A stretch of DNA of 64,000 nt from Paramecium sonneborni (lineage: Eukaryota; Ciliophora; Oligohymenophorea; Peniculida; Parameciidae), in contig CAJJDN010000035.1 of NCBI GenBank assembly GCA_905182985.1, forward strand, positions 402,934 through 466,933, read 5' to 3'. Within the stretch, counting starts at the first letter, position 1, and every line of letters starts with the position of its first letter. Position numbers and translations under genes: made by a program. The notes under the pieces were generated by a model. It worked only from the letters and a program-made list of their open reading frames with translations, ran no database searches and was not told the origin of the DNA. This document shows, piece after piece, positions 35,401 to 48,115 of the stretch.

Positions 35401-38400
35401 CATGCTAAAGACATAGTATAATCACTATATAAATAAAATGTTTAAACAATTTTTGAGTTTGCTTGGATATCATAATTAAGATATTATAATGAAGATAATA
35501 GGAATGTTTCAGCTAGAATGATTAATGTATCTGTTTAATATGGATTTGAGTATTTAGGAAAGGTTACTAGATTAGTAATGACATCATTAACAGATAGATG
35601 TTAAAGAACTTTGTTGGAAGCATTGCATATGAATTATGGTGGAGCTCCAGAAGGTCCAGCAGGTACAGGAAAATCAGAAACTGTTAAAGATTTAGCTAAA
35701 GCAATTGGAATGCCTTGTATTGTCTTTAATTGTTCAGATGGTCTAAATTATATTGCTATGGGTAAATTCTTTAAGGGTTTAGCCTCATCTGGATCCTGGT
35801 GTTGTTTTGATGAATTCAATCGTATTGATGCAGAAGTTTTATCTGTTGTTGCTTAATAAATTTATACTATTTAGAAAGCAATTAAAGAAGAGAAAACAAA
35901 TTTTATATTTGAAGGAGAAGATGTCCAATTAATTAGAACTTGTGCAATTAATGTTACTATGAATCCAGGTTATGCAGGTAGAACAGAATTACCAGATAAT
36001 TTAAAAATTCTATTTAGACCTTGTGCAATGATGGTACCTGATTATGCGATGATAGCAGAAATATATTTATATAGTATTGGTTTTTAGAAAGCAAGAGAAT
36101 TAAGTAGTAAGATTGTAACTTGTTTAAAATTATGCAATGAATAATTATCAAGCTAAGAACATTATGATTTTGGAATGAGAACATTGAAAGCAGTATTAAA
36201 TTCAGCAAAATCTATGTTTAATGAAATAGAAGAAGAAATATGTTTAAATGCATTAATAAATGTAAATAAACCAAAATTCACTGATAGTGATCTCCTATTA
36301 TTTATGGCAATAACTTAAGATTTATTTCCTGGTATATAATTAGTTGAAGGAGATGAATTACAAAATTTATATGACGGATGTTAAGATTTAGATTTATAAA
36401 TAGATAAAGAATTCTTCGAAAAATGTGTTTAATTAAACAATAATATTAATGTTAGAAATGGTGTAATGTGTATTGGTTAAGCTTGTTCAGGCAAAACTTC
36501 TGTGTTATAAACACTTAGTAAAAGTTAAGATGCTCTTATTCTAAAAGTAAATCCAAAAGCAATTACTAGTGATTAATTATATGGAAGATTGGATCCAGAA
36601 ACAAAATAATGGGCAGATGGAGTAGCTCCAATTTTGATTAGAGATAATATTGATAAAAAATAAAAAGTTTGGATTATGTTTGATGGTCCGGTAGATTCTA
36701 TATGGATTGAAAATTTGAATACTGTTTTGGATGATAATAAAAAGTTATGTTTAACATCAGGTGAAATATTAAAAATACCAGATACGATGTGTATGCTTTT
36801 TGAAATAGAAGACTTAAAAGCAGCTTCTCCAGCAACAGTATCAAGATGTGGTATGATTTACTTTTTACCTATAAATTGGTATCTAATTGTTTAATCTATT
36901 AAATTACCTAAAGGATATGATTAAGATTATACAATTAGAAGAATAAGATTGTAATAATTTTATTAATATTTATTATAGTTTTTTAGACAACACAATTGCT
37001 TGGGTTTAATCTAAACATTAAGTCTTTATAATTTATGATTCCATCAATATTTTAACATGCAGTTTTCTAAAATTACTTTCAAAGTACCTAACAGTAGACT
37101 TAGCATCTAAAAATAATGATAATTTAATGGTTTTTTGTTTAATTTGGTCATTTGGTGCAGCTATGGATGAATAAATTAGACCTAAATTTAATTTATTTTT
37201 GAATAATTTAATAGAGACCAAAATGTCCAATTTATAAACATAATTTCCAGCTGATTAATAATTGGATTTAGAGGTAGAAATATTAGATGATTATTTCTAA
37301 TATTTTTTAAATGAAGGAAAATGGATTAAATGGATTGATGTATAAAGATTATTTTTAAATTTAGACATAAGCTCCATAAAGGATATAAGGATCTATGTAG
37401 TTTCATGAAATATTTGCATAAACAGCTGAAACTATAAGAAATGATTACTTTTGTTAAGTTGGGTTGCATTTTTTGTTTGCTGGTCCTACTGGGACAGGTA
37501 AATCACTTTCTATGAATAAATACTAATAGTTTTTAATAACTTGTTCTGGTTAAACAACTGCCAATAGATTACAAAGATTGATAGAAACTAAAATTAATAA
37601 GAGAAGAAAGAAAGGACATTACTATGCAGAGGAAGGATAAATTAACATTTTTGTAGATGATTTAAATATGCCTTATAGAGAACCTGAAGGATCTGTTCCA
37701 GCTGTAGAATTATTACGGTAATGGATGGAAATGAATGGATGGTATGATTTGGATTCTAAAGAATTTAAATACATTTGCGAGATAACATTTTTAGGAGCTA
37801 TCCATCCTATAGAAAGAAATTAAATAACTTTGAGATATTTAAGATTTTTTAATCTTTTATACATTGGAGGATTCAATCATTAAAGTTTAACAACTATGTT
37901 AAATGTTTTTGGTGAATGGTTAATAATGAATTAAGTAGAAGAAATAAGAGGCTTAAAAAATAAATTAGTTGAAAAAACTATTCATCTTTATTAGAGTGTT
38001 TAAAAATTATTATTACCAACTCCATAAAAATCTCATTATATTTACAATTTAAGGGATATTTTTAAAATATTTGAAGGAATTAGTAAAGTAAAAGTTATTG
38101 AAAATCCTCTTCATATATTTAAGTTATGGTCTCATGAATGTTTAAGAGTATTTAGTGATAGACTTATAGATGAAGAGGATTAAAATAAATTTGAGTAGCT
38201 CATTTAAGAAAATTTAGCTTAATTAGATATAGAACCAATTTAAACTAATAATCTTATATGGTCTTCATGTTTAAACAAATAATATGAAGAAGTTCATGAT
38301 CTATCAAAATTAAGAGAAAAATTGCTCATGACTTTAGATAAATATAATTCATTAGATTCATAGAATAAACTTTAATTAATTTTTTTTAACATGGCAATTA

Positions 38401-41400
38401 TACATATTATCAGAATAGTTCGTATACTTTAAAATGTTTATGGTCATGTTTTAATGATAGGTATGGGTGGAACAGGACGATCATCATTAAGTAAAATAGC
38501 TAATTTTATTGTATTTAATAAGGCTCTTAAAACTATAGATTCTAGATCATGGAATGATTAATTATTGATTTAATTAAAAGAAACAGGATTAGAAAATGAA
38601 TAGAATACAATATTATTTAATGATTCTTAATTCTAATCTGAATATATGTTAGAAGATGTATGTAATTTGATGAGTCATGGTGAAGTATCTCATTTATTTC
38701 CACCAGAAGAGAGGATTAAAATATAGGAAACAACAACTTATAATTAGTTTGTAAAGAATTGTAAATTAAATATACATGTGATTTTATGTATGCAACCTGT
38801 AGGTGCTCTATATAGAAAGAGATTACGAACATTTCCAACAATAATAAATTGTACAACTATTGATTGGTTTTCAACATGGCCTTAAGATGCTTTGGAATCA
38901 ACAGCTTAATAATTTCTACCTAAATAGCTTGTATAGATGGGTGTTGAAGTTCACTATAAAATACTTTAAATTACTGAAAGATTTAAGTAAGAATTAAGAA
39001 GATATTTTTATGTGACTCCAACATAATATTTATAAATGCTTTAAACTTTTTAAATAATTTAAGATTAGAAAATGGGATAATCTTAAGTATTTATTGAGAA
39101 ATTTGAAAATGGAGTTGAATAAATTAGAAAAGCTGAAAATGATGTAGATAGAATCAAAGCTAAATTATTTGAATTATAACCTAAATTATAAAAAGCAAAT
39201 GAAGATAATAATCAATTACTTATAAAGATTTAAAAAAGATAAGAGGAAGCTGATAAGAAGAAATAAGCCTGTGAATTTGAAGAGAAGATTTGTTAATAAT
39301 AAAGTGATGAGGCAAACTAATTAAGAAATAGTTGTCAATAGGCATTAGATAATGTGTTGCCATTATTAGCATAAGCCACTGAAGCCTTAGAGAGAATTAC
39401 TAAAGATGATATGATATTATTGAAATCATTTACAAATCCACCAGTATCAGCTGCAATTGTTATGGAAGGTTTAGCTTATGCTTTTGAAGAAGATCATTTA
39501 GTAAAAAGCAAAAATAAGGAACCTCCTGTATTATAAGATTATTGGGATTATGCTAAGAAATGTTTACTAAATGATAAATTAATTAAGAGAATTAAAAGTT
39601 TAAAATTAGAATAGATTAGATAGATATCTTTTAAGAATATTTAAAAATTATAAGTGTTTGCTAAAAATCCTTTATTTGAAAAAGATAGAGTATTTAATGC
39701 ATCTAAAGCTGCTGGTAATTTAGCTCTTTGGATAAGAGCTGTTTTAGAATCTTATATGGCAGTTGAAATAATTGAACCAAAAAAAGCAGAATTAAAGTAA
39801 GCTGAAGAGAAGTTGTAAGAGGCTGAAGAACTTGTTTAAGAAAAGAAAAATGCTTTAGAAATTGTTTTAGAAGAATTACATAAATATTAATTAGAATATA
39901 ATCGTGCTAAGTCTGAAAAAGAAAGAATAGAAGAATAAGTTATTACTATTAGTTCATAGTTGTAAAGAGCTGAATAATTAATTGCAAATTTAAGTGAAGA
40001 AAAATCAAGATGGAATTTAAAAGCATAATAGTATAAGCAAAATTAAAAAAATATTATCGGTGATTGTATGCTAAATTCAGCAATTATTGCTTATCTAGGT
40101 GTTTTCCCTATTTAATATAGAGAAGTCTGTTTAGAATATTGGAAATCAAAATTATAAGATTATAATGTTTAAATCTCAAACAATTATTCTTTATAAAATC
40201 AATTGAGCGATCCTGTTCAAATCAACCGATGGCTTTAATAAAAATTGCCTAATGATTAATTTAGTATTGATAACGCAATTATAATGAAATAATCAACTAG
40301 ATGGCCACTTATCATAGATCCTCAACTGTAAGCTAATGAATGGATTAAGAATATGGAGAATTAAAAAAGTTTAATAGTTTTTAATGCTATGTGGCCTATT
40401 AATTAAATTTAATTACAATTATAGCATGCTATTTAAATTGGGTATGCTGTTTTATTAGAAAATGCAGGATAAACCTTGGATCCGTTATATGAATAAATAT
40501 TATAATTTAATTAATAAAGAGGATAAAGAAATTTATATATCAAATTTGGTGATAAGATGATAGAATATTCTAGTGATTTTAGATTTTATATTACAACAAA
40601 ATTATCTAATCCTCATTATCAACCATAAGTTTGTGTTGTAGTAACGATGCTAAATTTTTAAGTTACACAAGAAGGTTTGGTTGATTAAATGTTGAATATT
40701 GTTGTTAAAATAGATGAACCATTGAAAGATGAATAAAGAAATAAAAACATATCATAATATGTGTTAAATAAGAATAAATAAATACAAACAGAAAATCTTA
40801 TTTTAAAGTTATTATCAGAAGCTTCTGGAGATCTTTTAGAAAATGAAGTATTAATTAAGACTTTAAAATAGTCAAAAGAAGATGCTTTTGAAATTGAGTA
40901 AAGATTATAAAAGTTAGAACATGATCAATAACTTTTTAATTAAATCAAATAATTTTATAATTAAGTAGGGGAATTAGTATCTAATATATATTTTATAGTA
41001 AATGACCTATCAATTATAGAACCTACATATTTGTGGTCATTAGAATTTTACATATAATAATATTAGAGATCAATAAAAGAGGCTTAATTTGGAAAATAAA
41101 AAAGGGTATAAAATATAATAGAGAAATTTCTATAACATATTTATATTACGATAAATCGATCATTGTTAGATAAAGATAAATTTATATTTAGATTTTTATT
41201 TTGTTTAAAAGTGTTAAATATTCCAATAGAATAAATAAGGACATGTGTTATAGGACCTTCTATAACATAAACAGATCTAAAGATACCTTAGAATTATGAA
41301 TGGCTAACACCAAAAATGTGGTTAGGTTTGGTAGATTTAATGGAAAAGTATCCTAAAGATTTTGGATGGTTAAGTTAAGATATGGAAGATAATCATTAAT

Positions 41401-43399
41401 TTTGGGATGGATATTTTTATAGTCAATAATCATATAAAATATAAATACCTTAGATTGTAAATTAGTTCAATTCTTTAATGTTAATAAAAATTATAAAACC
41501 TGAGTAATTTATAAATAGTTTTAATGAATTAGTAAGAACTTTGATGGGTAAATAATTCTTGGAGAATATACCATTTACTTTTGAGTAATTTTATTAAGAA
41601 TCTACTCCATCTACACCATTATTATGTTTAATTTAGCCAGGTAGTGATGCAAGATAAGAAATAATATCCTTAGCAGATAAATTAGGATATTAAGATCATA
41701 TCCACACAGTTTCTTTAGGATAAGGTTAAATTTAATTGGCTTTGAAATTGATAAAGAATGGTTTGCATTAAGGAAAGTGGATTTTATTATAAAATTGTCA
41801 TGTTGCTTAATCATTTATGCCAGAATTAGAATAATTATTTGAAAATCAATTTAAAAGCTAGAATATAAATAAGGAATTTAGATTATGGTTAACAAGTTAA
41901 CCAACAAATTTATTTCCACATAATGTTTTACTAAAAAGTATAAAATTATCAAATATTTTCTAGCTTTGAAATTAACATATGAATTACCAAGAGGTTTAAA
42001 AAATAATATGTTAAGGTCATATTTTTAATAAGATTAAGATAAATTTGAATAATGTAAAAAATTAGAAGAATGGAAGAATTTATTTTTTTCTTTGACTTTA
42101 TTTCATGCATGTATATTGGAAAGAAGAAAATATGGTCCATTAGGTTGGAATGTGAGTTATAATTTCTCATAACATGATTTAGAAATATCAAAAGAATAAA
42201 TTTTATACATTTTAAATCATTAAACTGAAATTTAATGGGATGCTTTATAATATTTAGTAGCAGAATCAAATTATGGTGGTAGAGTAACAGATCCTTAAGA
42301 TAGAAAATTATTAAATATATTAGTAAATGAATTTTTAAATGAAAATACAGCTAAAGAAGGATATGTTTTTAGTGATTATGTAAAAATACCATAATCTAGT
42401 AATGTTTTTGGTTATATCAATTATATTCAAACTTTACCCATTGATGATCCTCCATAATTATTTGGTTTGCATTCAAATGCAGAAATATATTCATCAATTT
42501 TACAAGTTGATTTAATTAGTTAAGAAATCTTGTAAGTGTTACCAAGAGCTGTAGGAGCTTAATAAAACACTGATTTTATTGTAAAGCAAAAATGTAAAGA
42601 GATAATTGATTTACTGCCTGAATAATTTAATCTTTTAGAATTAGAATAAAAATATCCTATATTATCTCAAAATTCATTGAATACTGTATTACAATAAGAT
42701 GTTGGCAGATATAATAAACTTTTGCGTACAATAAATTCATCTTTGTCTAATCTTATTAAATAGATAGATGGATATATTAATATGTCAGACGATTCACAAG
42801 ACATTCTTGGAAATGTTATGGATAATTAAGTACCTAATGAATGGTTGAAAGCTTCATATTAAACCACTAAACCTTTAGCAACTTATATTAAAGATTTATT
42901 AGATAGATTGTCTTTTATTCGAAAATGGATAAATGAAGGTGAACCTATATTATATTGGATGGGTGGTTTATTCTTTATACAAAGCTTTTTAACAGGAATT
43001 TTACAAAATTATGCTAGAAAACATAAAATACCTATAGATGAAGTGAAATTTGACTATGAATTTTATTAGACTAAACCATTATCTAAACCAGAAGATGGAT
43101 TTTATGTAGAAGGTATTTATATTGATGGTGCTAAATTCGATTTTAAAACTAATTCTATTGAAGAACCTGAAAATCTAATACTTTACTATGACGCTCCTAT
43201 TATACATTTCAAACCTACGTTAGAACAATAAGTTATATAATTTTATGCATGTCCATTATATAATACTGTTTAAAGAAGAGGAAATCTAACTAGTACTGGA
43301 GGATCAGCTAATTTTATATGTAATATTAAAGTACCAATCACCTAATCTGATAGTCATTGGACAAAAAGAGGAGTAGCCATGATTTTATAATTAAATTGA
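31313..43399 (+). CDS. Axonemal dynein heavy chain (inner-arm type), 3,952 aa
   Basis: Nine introns (23, 20, 35, 22, 23, 26, 28, 25 and 26 nt) give exactly 3,953 codons. The N-terminal about 1,380 residues form the tail and linker. Motor P-loops in order: AAA1 [14 protein letters not shown] (about residue 1400), AAA2 GQACSGKTS (about 1670), AAA3 [10 protein letters not shown] (about 1990) and AAA4 [10 protein letters not shown] (about 2315, Lys replaced by Arg as is usual). CCFDEFNRI gives Walker B of AAA1. Paired coiled coils at about 2520-2850 flank the microtubule-binding tip. The C-terminal motor domain ends normally ([13 protein letters not shown]). Length and single AAA ring suit a single-headed inner-arm DNAH (DNAH3/7/12-like), which slides axonemal microtubules. 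The copy is intact. The exact DNAH class needs phylogeny. Confidence 0.95.
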
Positions 43400-43418
43400 T
43401 TTATTTTTATATCCAATT

Positions 43419-44287
43419 ATGTGGCTTAAATTACTTTTTGGAGTGCTTATGTACTTTGAAGTAGAATAACTAGGAAAAATTGCTATAAAAAGTTAATTCT
43501 AAAATGATCTCTTGATTTCATATACAAGTATCATCTAAATTTTAAACAAGATGCCTTTTCTTCTGGATTATTTTTAGCTGTTGGGATAGTTCATATCCTA
43601 CCAGAAGCTAATGAAATATTATTAGAATACATAGATTATCCTATTGCATTTTTAATTGCAATTATGGGATTTTCACTTCTACTATTTGTAGAAAAGATTT
43701 TATTCAGAAATGTAGAAGACAACCCTTGTTGTTCTAATTGTTAGGAATTGTAAGAATTAGATCACCATTAAAAGCATCATTAAGCCATACTCCTTGAAAA
43801 TTTTGATCATTAACATACAGATAAATTAATTCACTCTTTAAAACACAATTAAAATAATCTAAAACCATATTTATTATCGGCTGCTATAGGATTACATGCT
43901 ATTTTTGAAGGAATAGCTGTTGGAGTTACAGCACGAACTTCTGATACCTTAGCTTTAGGATTATCTTTGATGGGACATAAATGGGCTGAAGGATGGGCCT
44001 TAGGAGTAGCTTTTAGAGAATCTAACGTTGAAAAAGCTATATAAGTTAAATTCATTATATTTGCGGCCTTGCTCTCACCAATAGGTATCCTGATTGGAAT
44101 TATTATTGCCAGAGAAAGTACTTTAATATCGGGAATCGTTTAAAGTATAACTGCTGGAACTTTTATTTATATAGCCTCAACTGAATTAATTGTTGAAGAA
44201 TTCAATAAGAATAACAACAAATTAATTAAATACATTCTATACCTTTTAGGTATAATGCTAATGTCGTTTATTGTTTATTTGGAGTGA
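43419..44287 (+). CDS. ZIP family (SLC39) divalent metal transporter
   Basis: One 23-nt intron (ending AAG) gives 281 aa. The intron joins YTNAFSSGLFLAVGIVHILP, the conserved early helix of ZIP proteins. A His-rich loop follows (LDHHQKHHQ), typical of the cytosolic loop before TM4. Then come the metal-path helices with GLHAIFEGIAVG (TM4, H...EG) and LMGHKWAEGWALGVAF (TM5, H...E). About eight hydrophobic helices are visible. ZIP proteins bring Zn or related ions into the cytosol. The motifs fit the ZIP1-3 subgroup. It starts only 19 bp after the dynein stop, so its promoter must be tiny or inside the dynein gene's end. Confidence 0.93.
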
Positions 44288-44550
44288 TTTAATATAATTT
44301 ATATTAAAAATATTAAAATAAAAAAACATCATAAAATAATTTTGATTTAAAGTTTTTATTATATCTTAAAAAATTTAATAGCAATAGCTAATTCAATAAA
44401 AAAATCTATCTATTTTTGACTCTATTTTATAAATCTATTCTATAAAATAAAAAAAATTCAATATATTTTTTTATTAATTGAAATTAAGACAATTCAATAT
44501 TTAAATTTATGCTTTTTTTATATACGTATTGATGTCTTTATATTTATCAT
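44288..44550. other. AT-rich spacer before the tandem repeat
   Basis: No coding frame seen. It contains short poly-A/T tracts. Confidence 0.5.
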
Positions 44551-44731
44551 TTATGACTATTAAGTGCTCTGATAGAATTATCTTTTTATTTAAAAACAAT
44601 AAAATCTACATTTATGACTATTAAGTGCTCTGATAGAATTATCTTTTTATTTAAAGACAAATAAAATCTACTTATGACTATTAAGTGCTCTGATAGAATT
44701 ATCTTTTTATTTAAAGACAAATAAAATCTAT
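44551..44731. repeat. Three tandem copies of a 60-61 bp unit
   Basis: Units start at 44551, 44612 and 44672, each beginning TTATGACTATTAAGTGCTCT. They are nearly identical, differing mainly at a few bases around position 45-50 of the unit. The array ends 23 bp upstream of the ATG of the next gene, so it lies in that gene's promoter or 5' UTR. No such array occurs elsewhere in the window. Confidence 0.93.
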
Positions 44732-44754
44732 TATAAAATTTAATTTAACTAATA

Positions 44755-45132
44755 ATGGGAAATTAATCATCTAATCCTTAAAAGAAGAATCGATAAGATT
44801 AAATCATTGTTTCAGCTTCAAAAGTAAAAAGAAAATGCAATACCTCTAGTGGAATAAGTTCTGGATTAGGTATATTAAAGCATGTTGGAATAAAGGTTGT
44901 TACTGATGAAAATGAAGAATATGTTATTCATCATACAGGTTATAATGGAGATGTTGTTACATAACCAGCTCATGTAATGTATGGAGAAGGATATGAAGAA
45001 GAAAGAATTACTGTTCGCAATCAGATAACTATTAGAGATGCCGAATATGCAGGAGGAAAAGGTGGGAGTTATTTTGGAAATGGAACATGTATTGGAGTGG
45101 CTGACAAAATTTAAAAAAGATTAGAAGGTTGA
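44755..45132 (+). CDS. Unrecognised 125-aa protein with MGN start
   Basis: Intronless, 126 codons. It begins MGNQSSNP, fitting an N-myristoylation signal (Gly2, Ser6). The central part is compact and beta-rich: GLGILKHVGIKVVTDENEEY, then VIHHTGYNGDVV. The end, GKGGSYFGNGTCIGVADKI, is Gly-rich. The His-containing strand pattern (KHVGI...YVIHHT) faintly recalls LRAT/NlpC-type folds, but the expected catalytic Cys motif is not evident, so I do not assign it. The promoter holds a 60-bp tandem repeat. Confidence 0.6.
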
Positions 45133-45949
45133 ATATAATAATCATTTTCAACAAAATAAATCAATTTATAAATTTTAATGTTCTTTTTTGATATTATTTT
45201 TATGGATATTGAGTATGAATATTACATAAAATTAAAATTCAAGAAATAGAATAGAATATGATTAATTAATATATATAGAGTTGCATAAATTTTTTTAATA
45301 AAAATTATACTAAGTTGAGATCTAACTTAAAACATATAAAGTCATATTAGGATCATAATTTAGTTTTCAAATTAAGATAATTTAAATTATTTGTAAAATA
45401 GCTGTATTGAATTTATCTCTAGAATTTTCTATTAAAAAATAATAAAGAAAGTCAGCTGAATATACTTTTTTTTCTAAGTTAAACTCACATCCTTTTTAGA
45501 AATTCATATAAATAAAAAAAAAAATATATAACCCTTTAGGAATAATATTCTTATCTTTTTTCTCTTTATAAATATATTTAAAATAATTTTATGGAATTTA
45601 TATTCACAAAATAAAAATATCTTTATAATTAAGATTGAAAATTTATCAATTCAAAATTCAAAATTCAAAAATTGCACTTAATGCAATCTATGATTTATTG
45701 ATGAGGTAAATTTAATTATTAATGAAAATGAGATTTATTATTATTGATTTAGATTTGATAAGGAATTGGATTGGGATATGGTTTAAAATAAGGATGATAA
45801 ATATAAAATATTATAATTTTTGTTTAAATATTTTCACAAAGAATTATTTATAATTAATATGAATAGACTAATTAATAAAGAGAAGTCAAGAAGTAATGAA
45901 GGTAGAAAAGAATAAAGTGGATTATTTTAAAATTGTATTATTATAATAT
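45133..45949. other. Long AT-rich spacer, nothing recognised
   Basis: About 800 bp without a convincing frame. It includes short direct repeats (TTCAAAATTCAAAATTCAAA near 45650-45670). Confidence 0.5.
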
Positions 45950-46774
45950 ATGAGTTAAGATATTACAAAGAAGGACTTAGAGCAAGTTAGTGGAATATTA
46001 TAACCATAATTAAGAACTTTAAATTTTGATGAATTAACTAATGTATATAATTATGTATAAAGCATAGGGAACATTAGATGATCACATGAGTTGCTAAACA
46101 TTTTTGCATTGCCTTCCTAATCAAGATAATTTGGATTCTTTAAGTGATGATCATATGTGTCCATATAAAAGAAAATATATAATAGATCAATTAAAGAATG
46201 TCATTAATTAAGGTCAAGGTATATCTCTTGGTATTAAATAGGAATAAATTTATCATTATTAAGAGCATTACAAAAACGAACTGATTCCTGCGAAAAGAAA
46301 AGTGACATTAATGCCTTGACTGATGATGAAAATATCTCAAATAGAGGATTAGAATAAATTAAAACTGTCATGGATAAGTATTAGGAAAGACAATAAAAAA
46401 TTCAAAGATATAAAAATAAAAGAAGAAATTGGGAAAGAAAAATATCTTACTCAGGAAGATCTTAAGTTGCTGAATAACGCTTAAGAATTAAAGGAAGATT
46501 CATAAGTAAAGAGGATTAATAATCAATTAAAAAATTGATATGTAATAAGTAATAGGAAGATTTTTATGATAAAAAACATAACTTAAATATTGAAAAATTT
46601 CATTAGCATACAAAATTATTTACATATGCAGAGGATCCTAAAATGATCCCAAAAAAATAAATCTTAATGGACATCAGAGACGAGTTCCAATTTCAATAAT
46701 AATAACTAAAGATACTAAAATCAATAAAGAATAAAACTAAAATTTTTGAAATTGTTTAGAAACAAAAATCTTGA
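45950..46774 (+). CDS. CCT-motif (CONSTANS-like) domain protein
   Basis: Two introns (25 and 23 nt) give 258 aa. The N-terminal half is acidic/neutral with Cys/His residues (DDHMSCQTFLHCLPNQD). Near residue 135-180 lies IQRYKNKRRNWERKISYSGR followed by SQVAEQRLRIKGRFISKED. This is the CCT motif (pattern RYxxKRxxRxxxKxIxYxxRxxxAxxRxRxKGRF), known from plant CONSTANS, TOC1 and ASML2 proteins. There it mediates nuclear import and contact with DNA or HAP/NF-Y factors. The C-terminal part is helical and Lys/Gln-rich. A probable transcription regulator. Repeated at 47142-47950 because of the N gap. Confidence 0.82.
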
Positions 46775-46939
46775 AGCAATTATATTATATATTAGAAAAT
46801 ATTAATTTTTATTATAATATGTACATATAAATTGTATTAGAAATTAATTTAAAAAAATGAATAATAACAATATCAAAATTGAAGTTATTACTTGTTCCTT
46901 ATTTCAGGTTTTGACTTCGCATTAGTAAATGTTTGCTTA
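45966..46939. repeat. Direct repeat copy 1 (pairs with 47142-48115): assembly overlap
   Basis: 974 bp repeated at offset 1176 on the two sides of the N run. One difference was seen (A at 46338 versus G at 47514, synonymous Ser). The right end also carries, on the minus strand, the 3' end of the AGC kinase gene (46873-46939). Confidence 0.92.
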
Positions 46940-47141
46940 NNNNNNNNNNNNNNNNNNNNNNNNNNNNNNNNNNNNNNNNNNNNNNNNNNNNNNNNNNNNN
47001 NNNNNNNNNNNNNNNNNNNNNNNNNNNNNNNNNNNNNNNNNNNNNNNNNNNNNNNNNNNNNNNNNNNNNNNNNNNNNNNNNNNNNNNNNNNNNNNNNNNN
47101 NNNNNNNNNNNNNNNNNNNNNNNNNNNNNNNNNNNNNNNNN
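46940..47141. other. Assembly gap, 202 N
   Basis: Run of N between two overlapping contig ends. ORFs reported across it are artefacts. Confidence 0.99.
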
Positions 47142-47950
47142 CAAAGAAGGACTTAGAGCAAGTTAGTGGAATATTATAACCATAATTAAGAACTTTAAAT
47201 TTTGATGAATTAACTAATGTATATAATTATGTATAAAGCATAGGGAACATTAGATGATCACATGAGTTGCTAAACATTTTTGCATTGCCTTCCTAATCAA
47301 GATAATTTGGATTCTTTAAGTGATGATCATATGTGTCCATATAAAAGAAAATATATAATAGATCAATTAAAGAATGTCATTAATTAAGGTCAAGGTATAT
47401 CTCTTGGTATTAAATAGGAATAAATTTATCATTATTAAGAGCATTACAAAAACGAACTGATTCCTGCGAAAAGAAAAGTGACATTAATGCCTTGACTGAT
47501 GATGAAAATATCTCGAATAGAGGATTAGAATAAATTAAAACTGTCATGGATAAGTATTAGGAAAGACAATAAAAAATTCAAAGATATAAAAATAAAAGAA
47601 GAAATTGGGAAAGAAAAATATCTTACTCAGGAAGATCTTAAGTTGCTGAATAACGCTTAAGAATTAAAGGAAGATTCATAAGTAAAGAGGATTAATAATC
47701 AATTAAAAAATTGATATGTAATAAGTAATAGGAAGATTTTTATGATAAAAAACATAACTTAAATATTGAAAAATTTCATTAGCATACAAAATTATTTACA
47801 TATGCAGAGGATCCTAAAATGATCCCAAAAAAATAAATCTTAATGGACATCAGAGACGAGTTCCAATTTCAATAATAATAACTAAAGATACTAAAATCAA
47901 TAAAGAATAAAACTAAAATTTTTGAAATTGTTTAGAAACAAAAATCTTGA
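47142..47950 (+). CDS. CCT-motif protein, duplicate copy lacking its first codons
   Basis: Same gene as 45950-46774, beginning 16 bases after its ATG at the contig start. One synonymous base differs (47514). Either an allelic or sequencing difference in an unmerged overlap. Confidence 0.75.
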
Positions 47951-48115
47951 AGCAATTATATTATATATTAGAAAATATTAATTTTTATTATAATATGTAC
48001 ATATAAATTGTATTAGAAATTAATTTAAAAAAATGAATAATAACAATATCAAAATTGAAGTTATTACTTGTTCCTTATTTCAGGTTTTGACTTCGCATTA
48101 GTAAATGTTTGCTTA
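47142..48115. repeat. Direct repeat copy 2 of 45966-46939
   Basis: Right-hand member of the pair. It continues into the intact AGC kinase gene. Confidence 0.92.

Noticed and set aside
35611..42269. Separate short ORFs inside the dynein region
   Set aside because: They are pieces or shadows of the single dynein gene under the ciliate code.
46892..47179. Several ORFs across the N run
   Set aside because: They consist almost entirely of undetermined bases.
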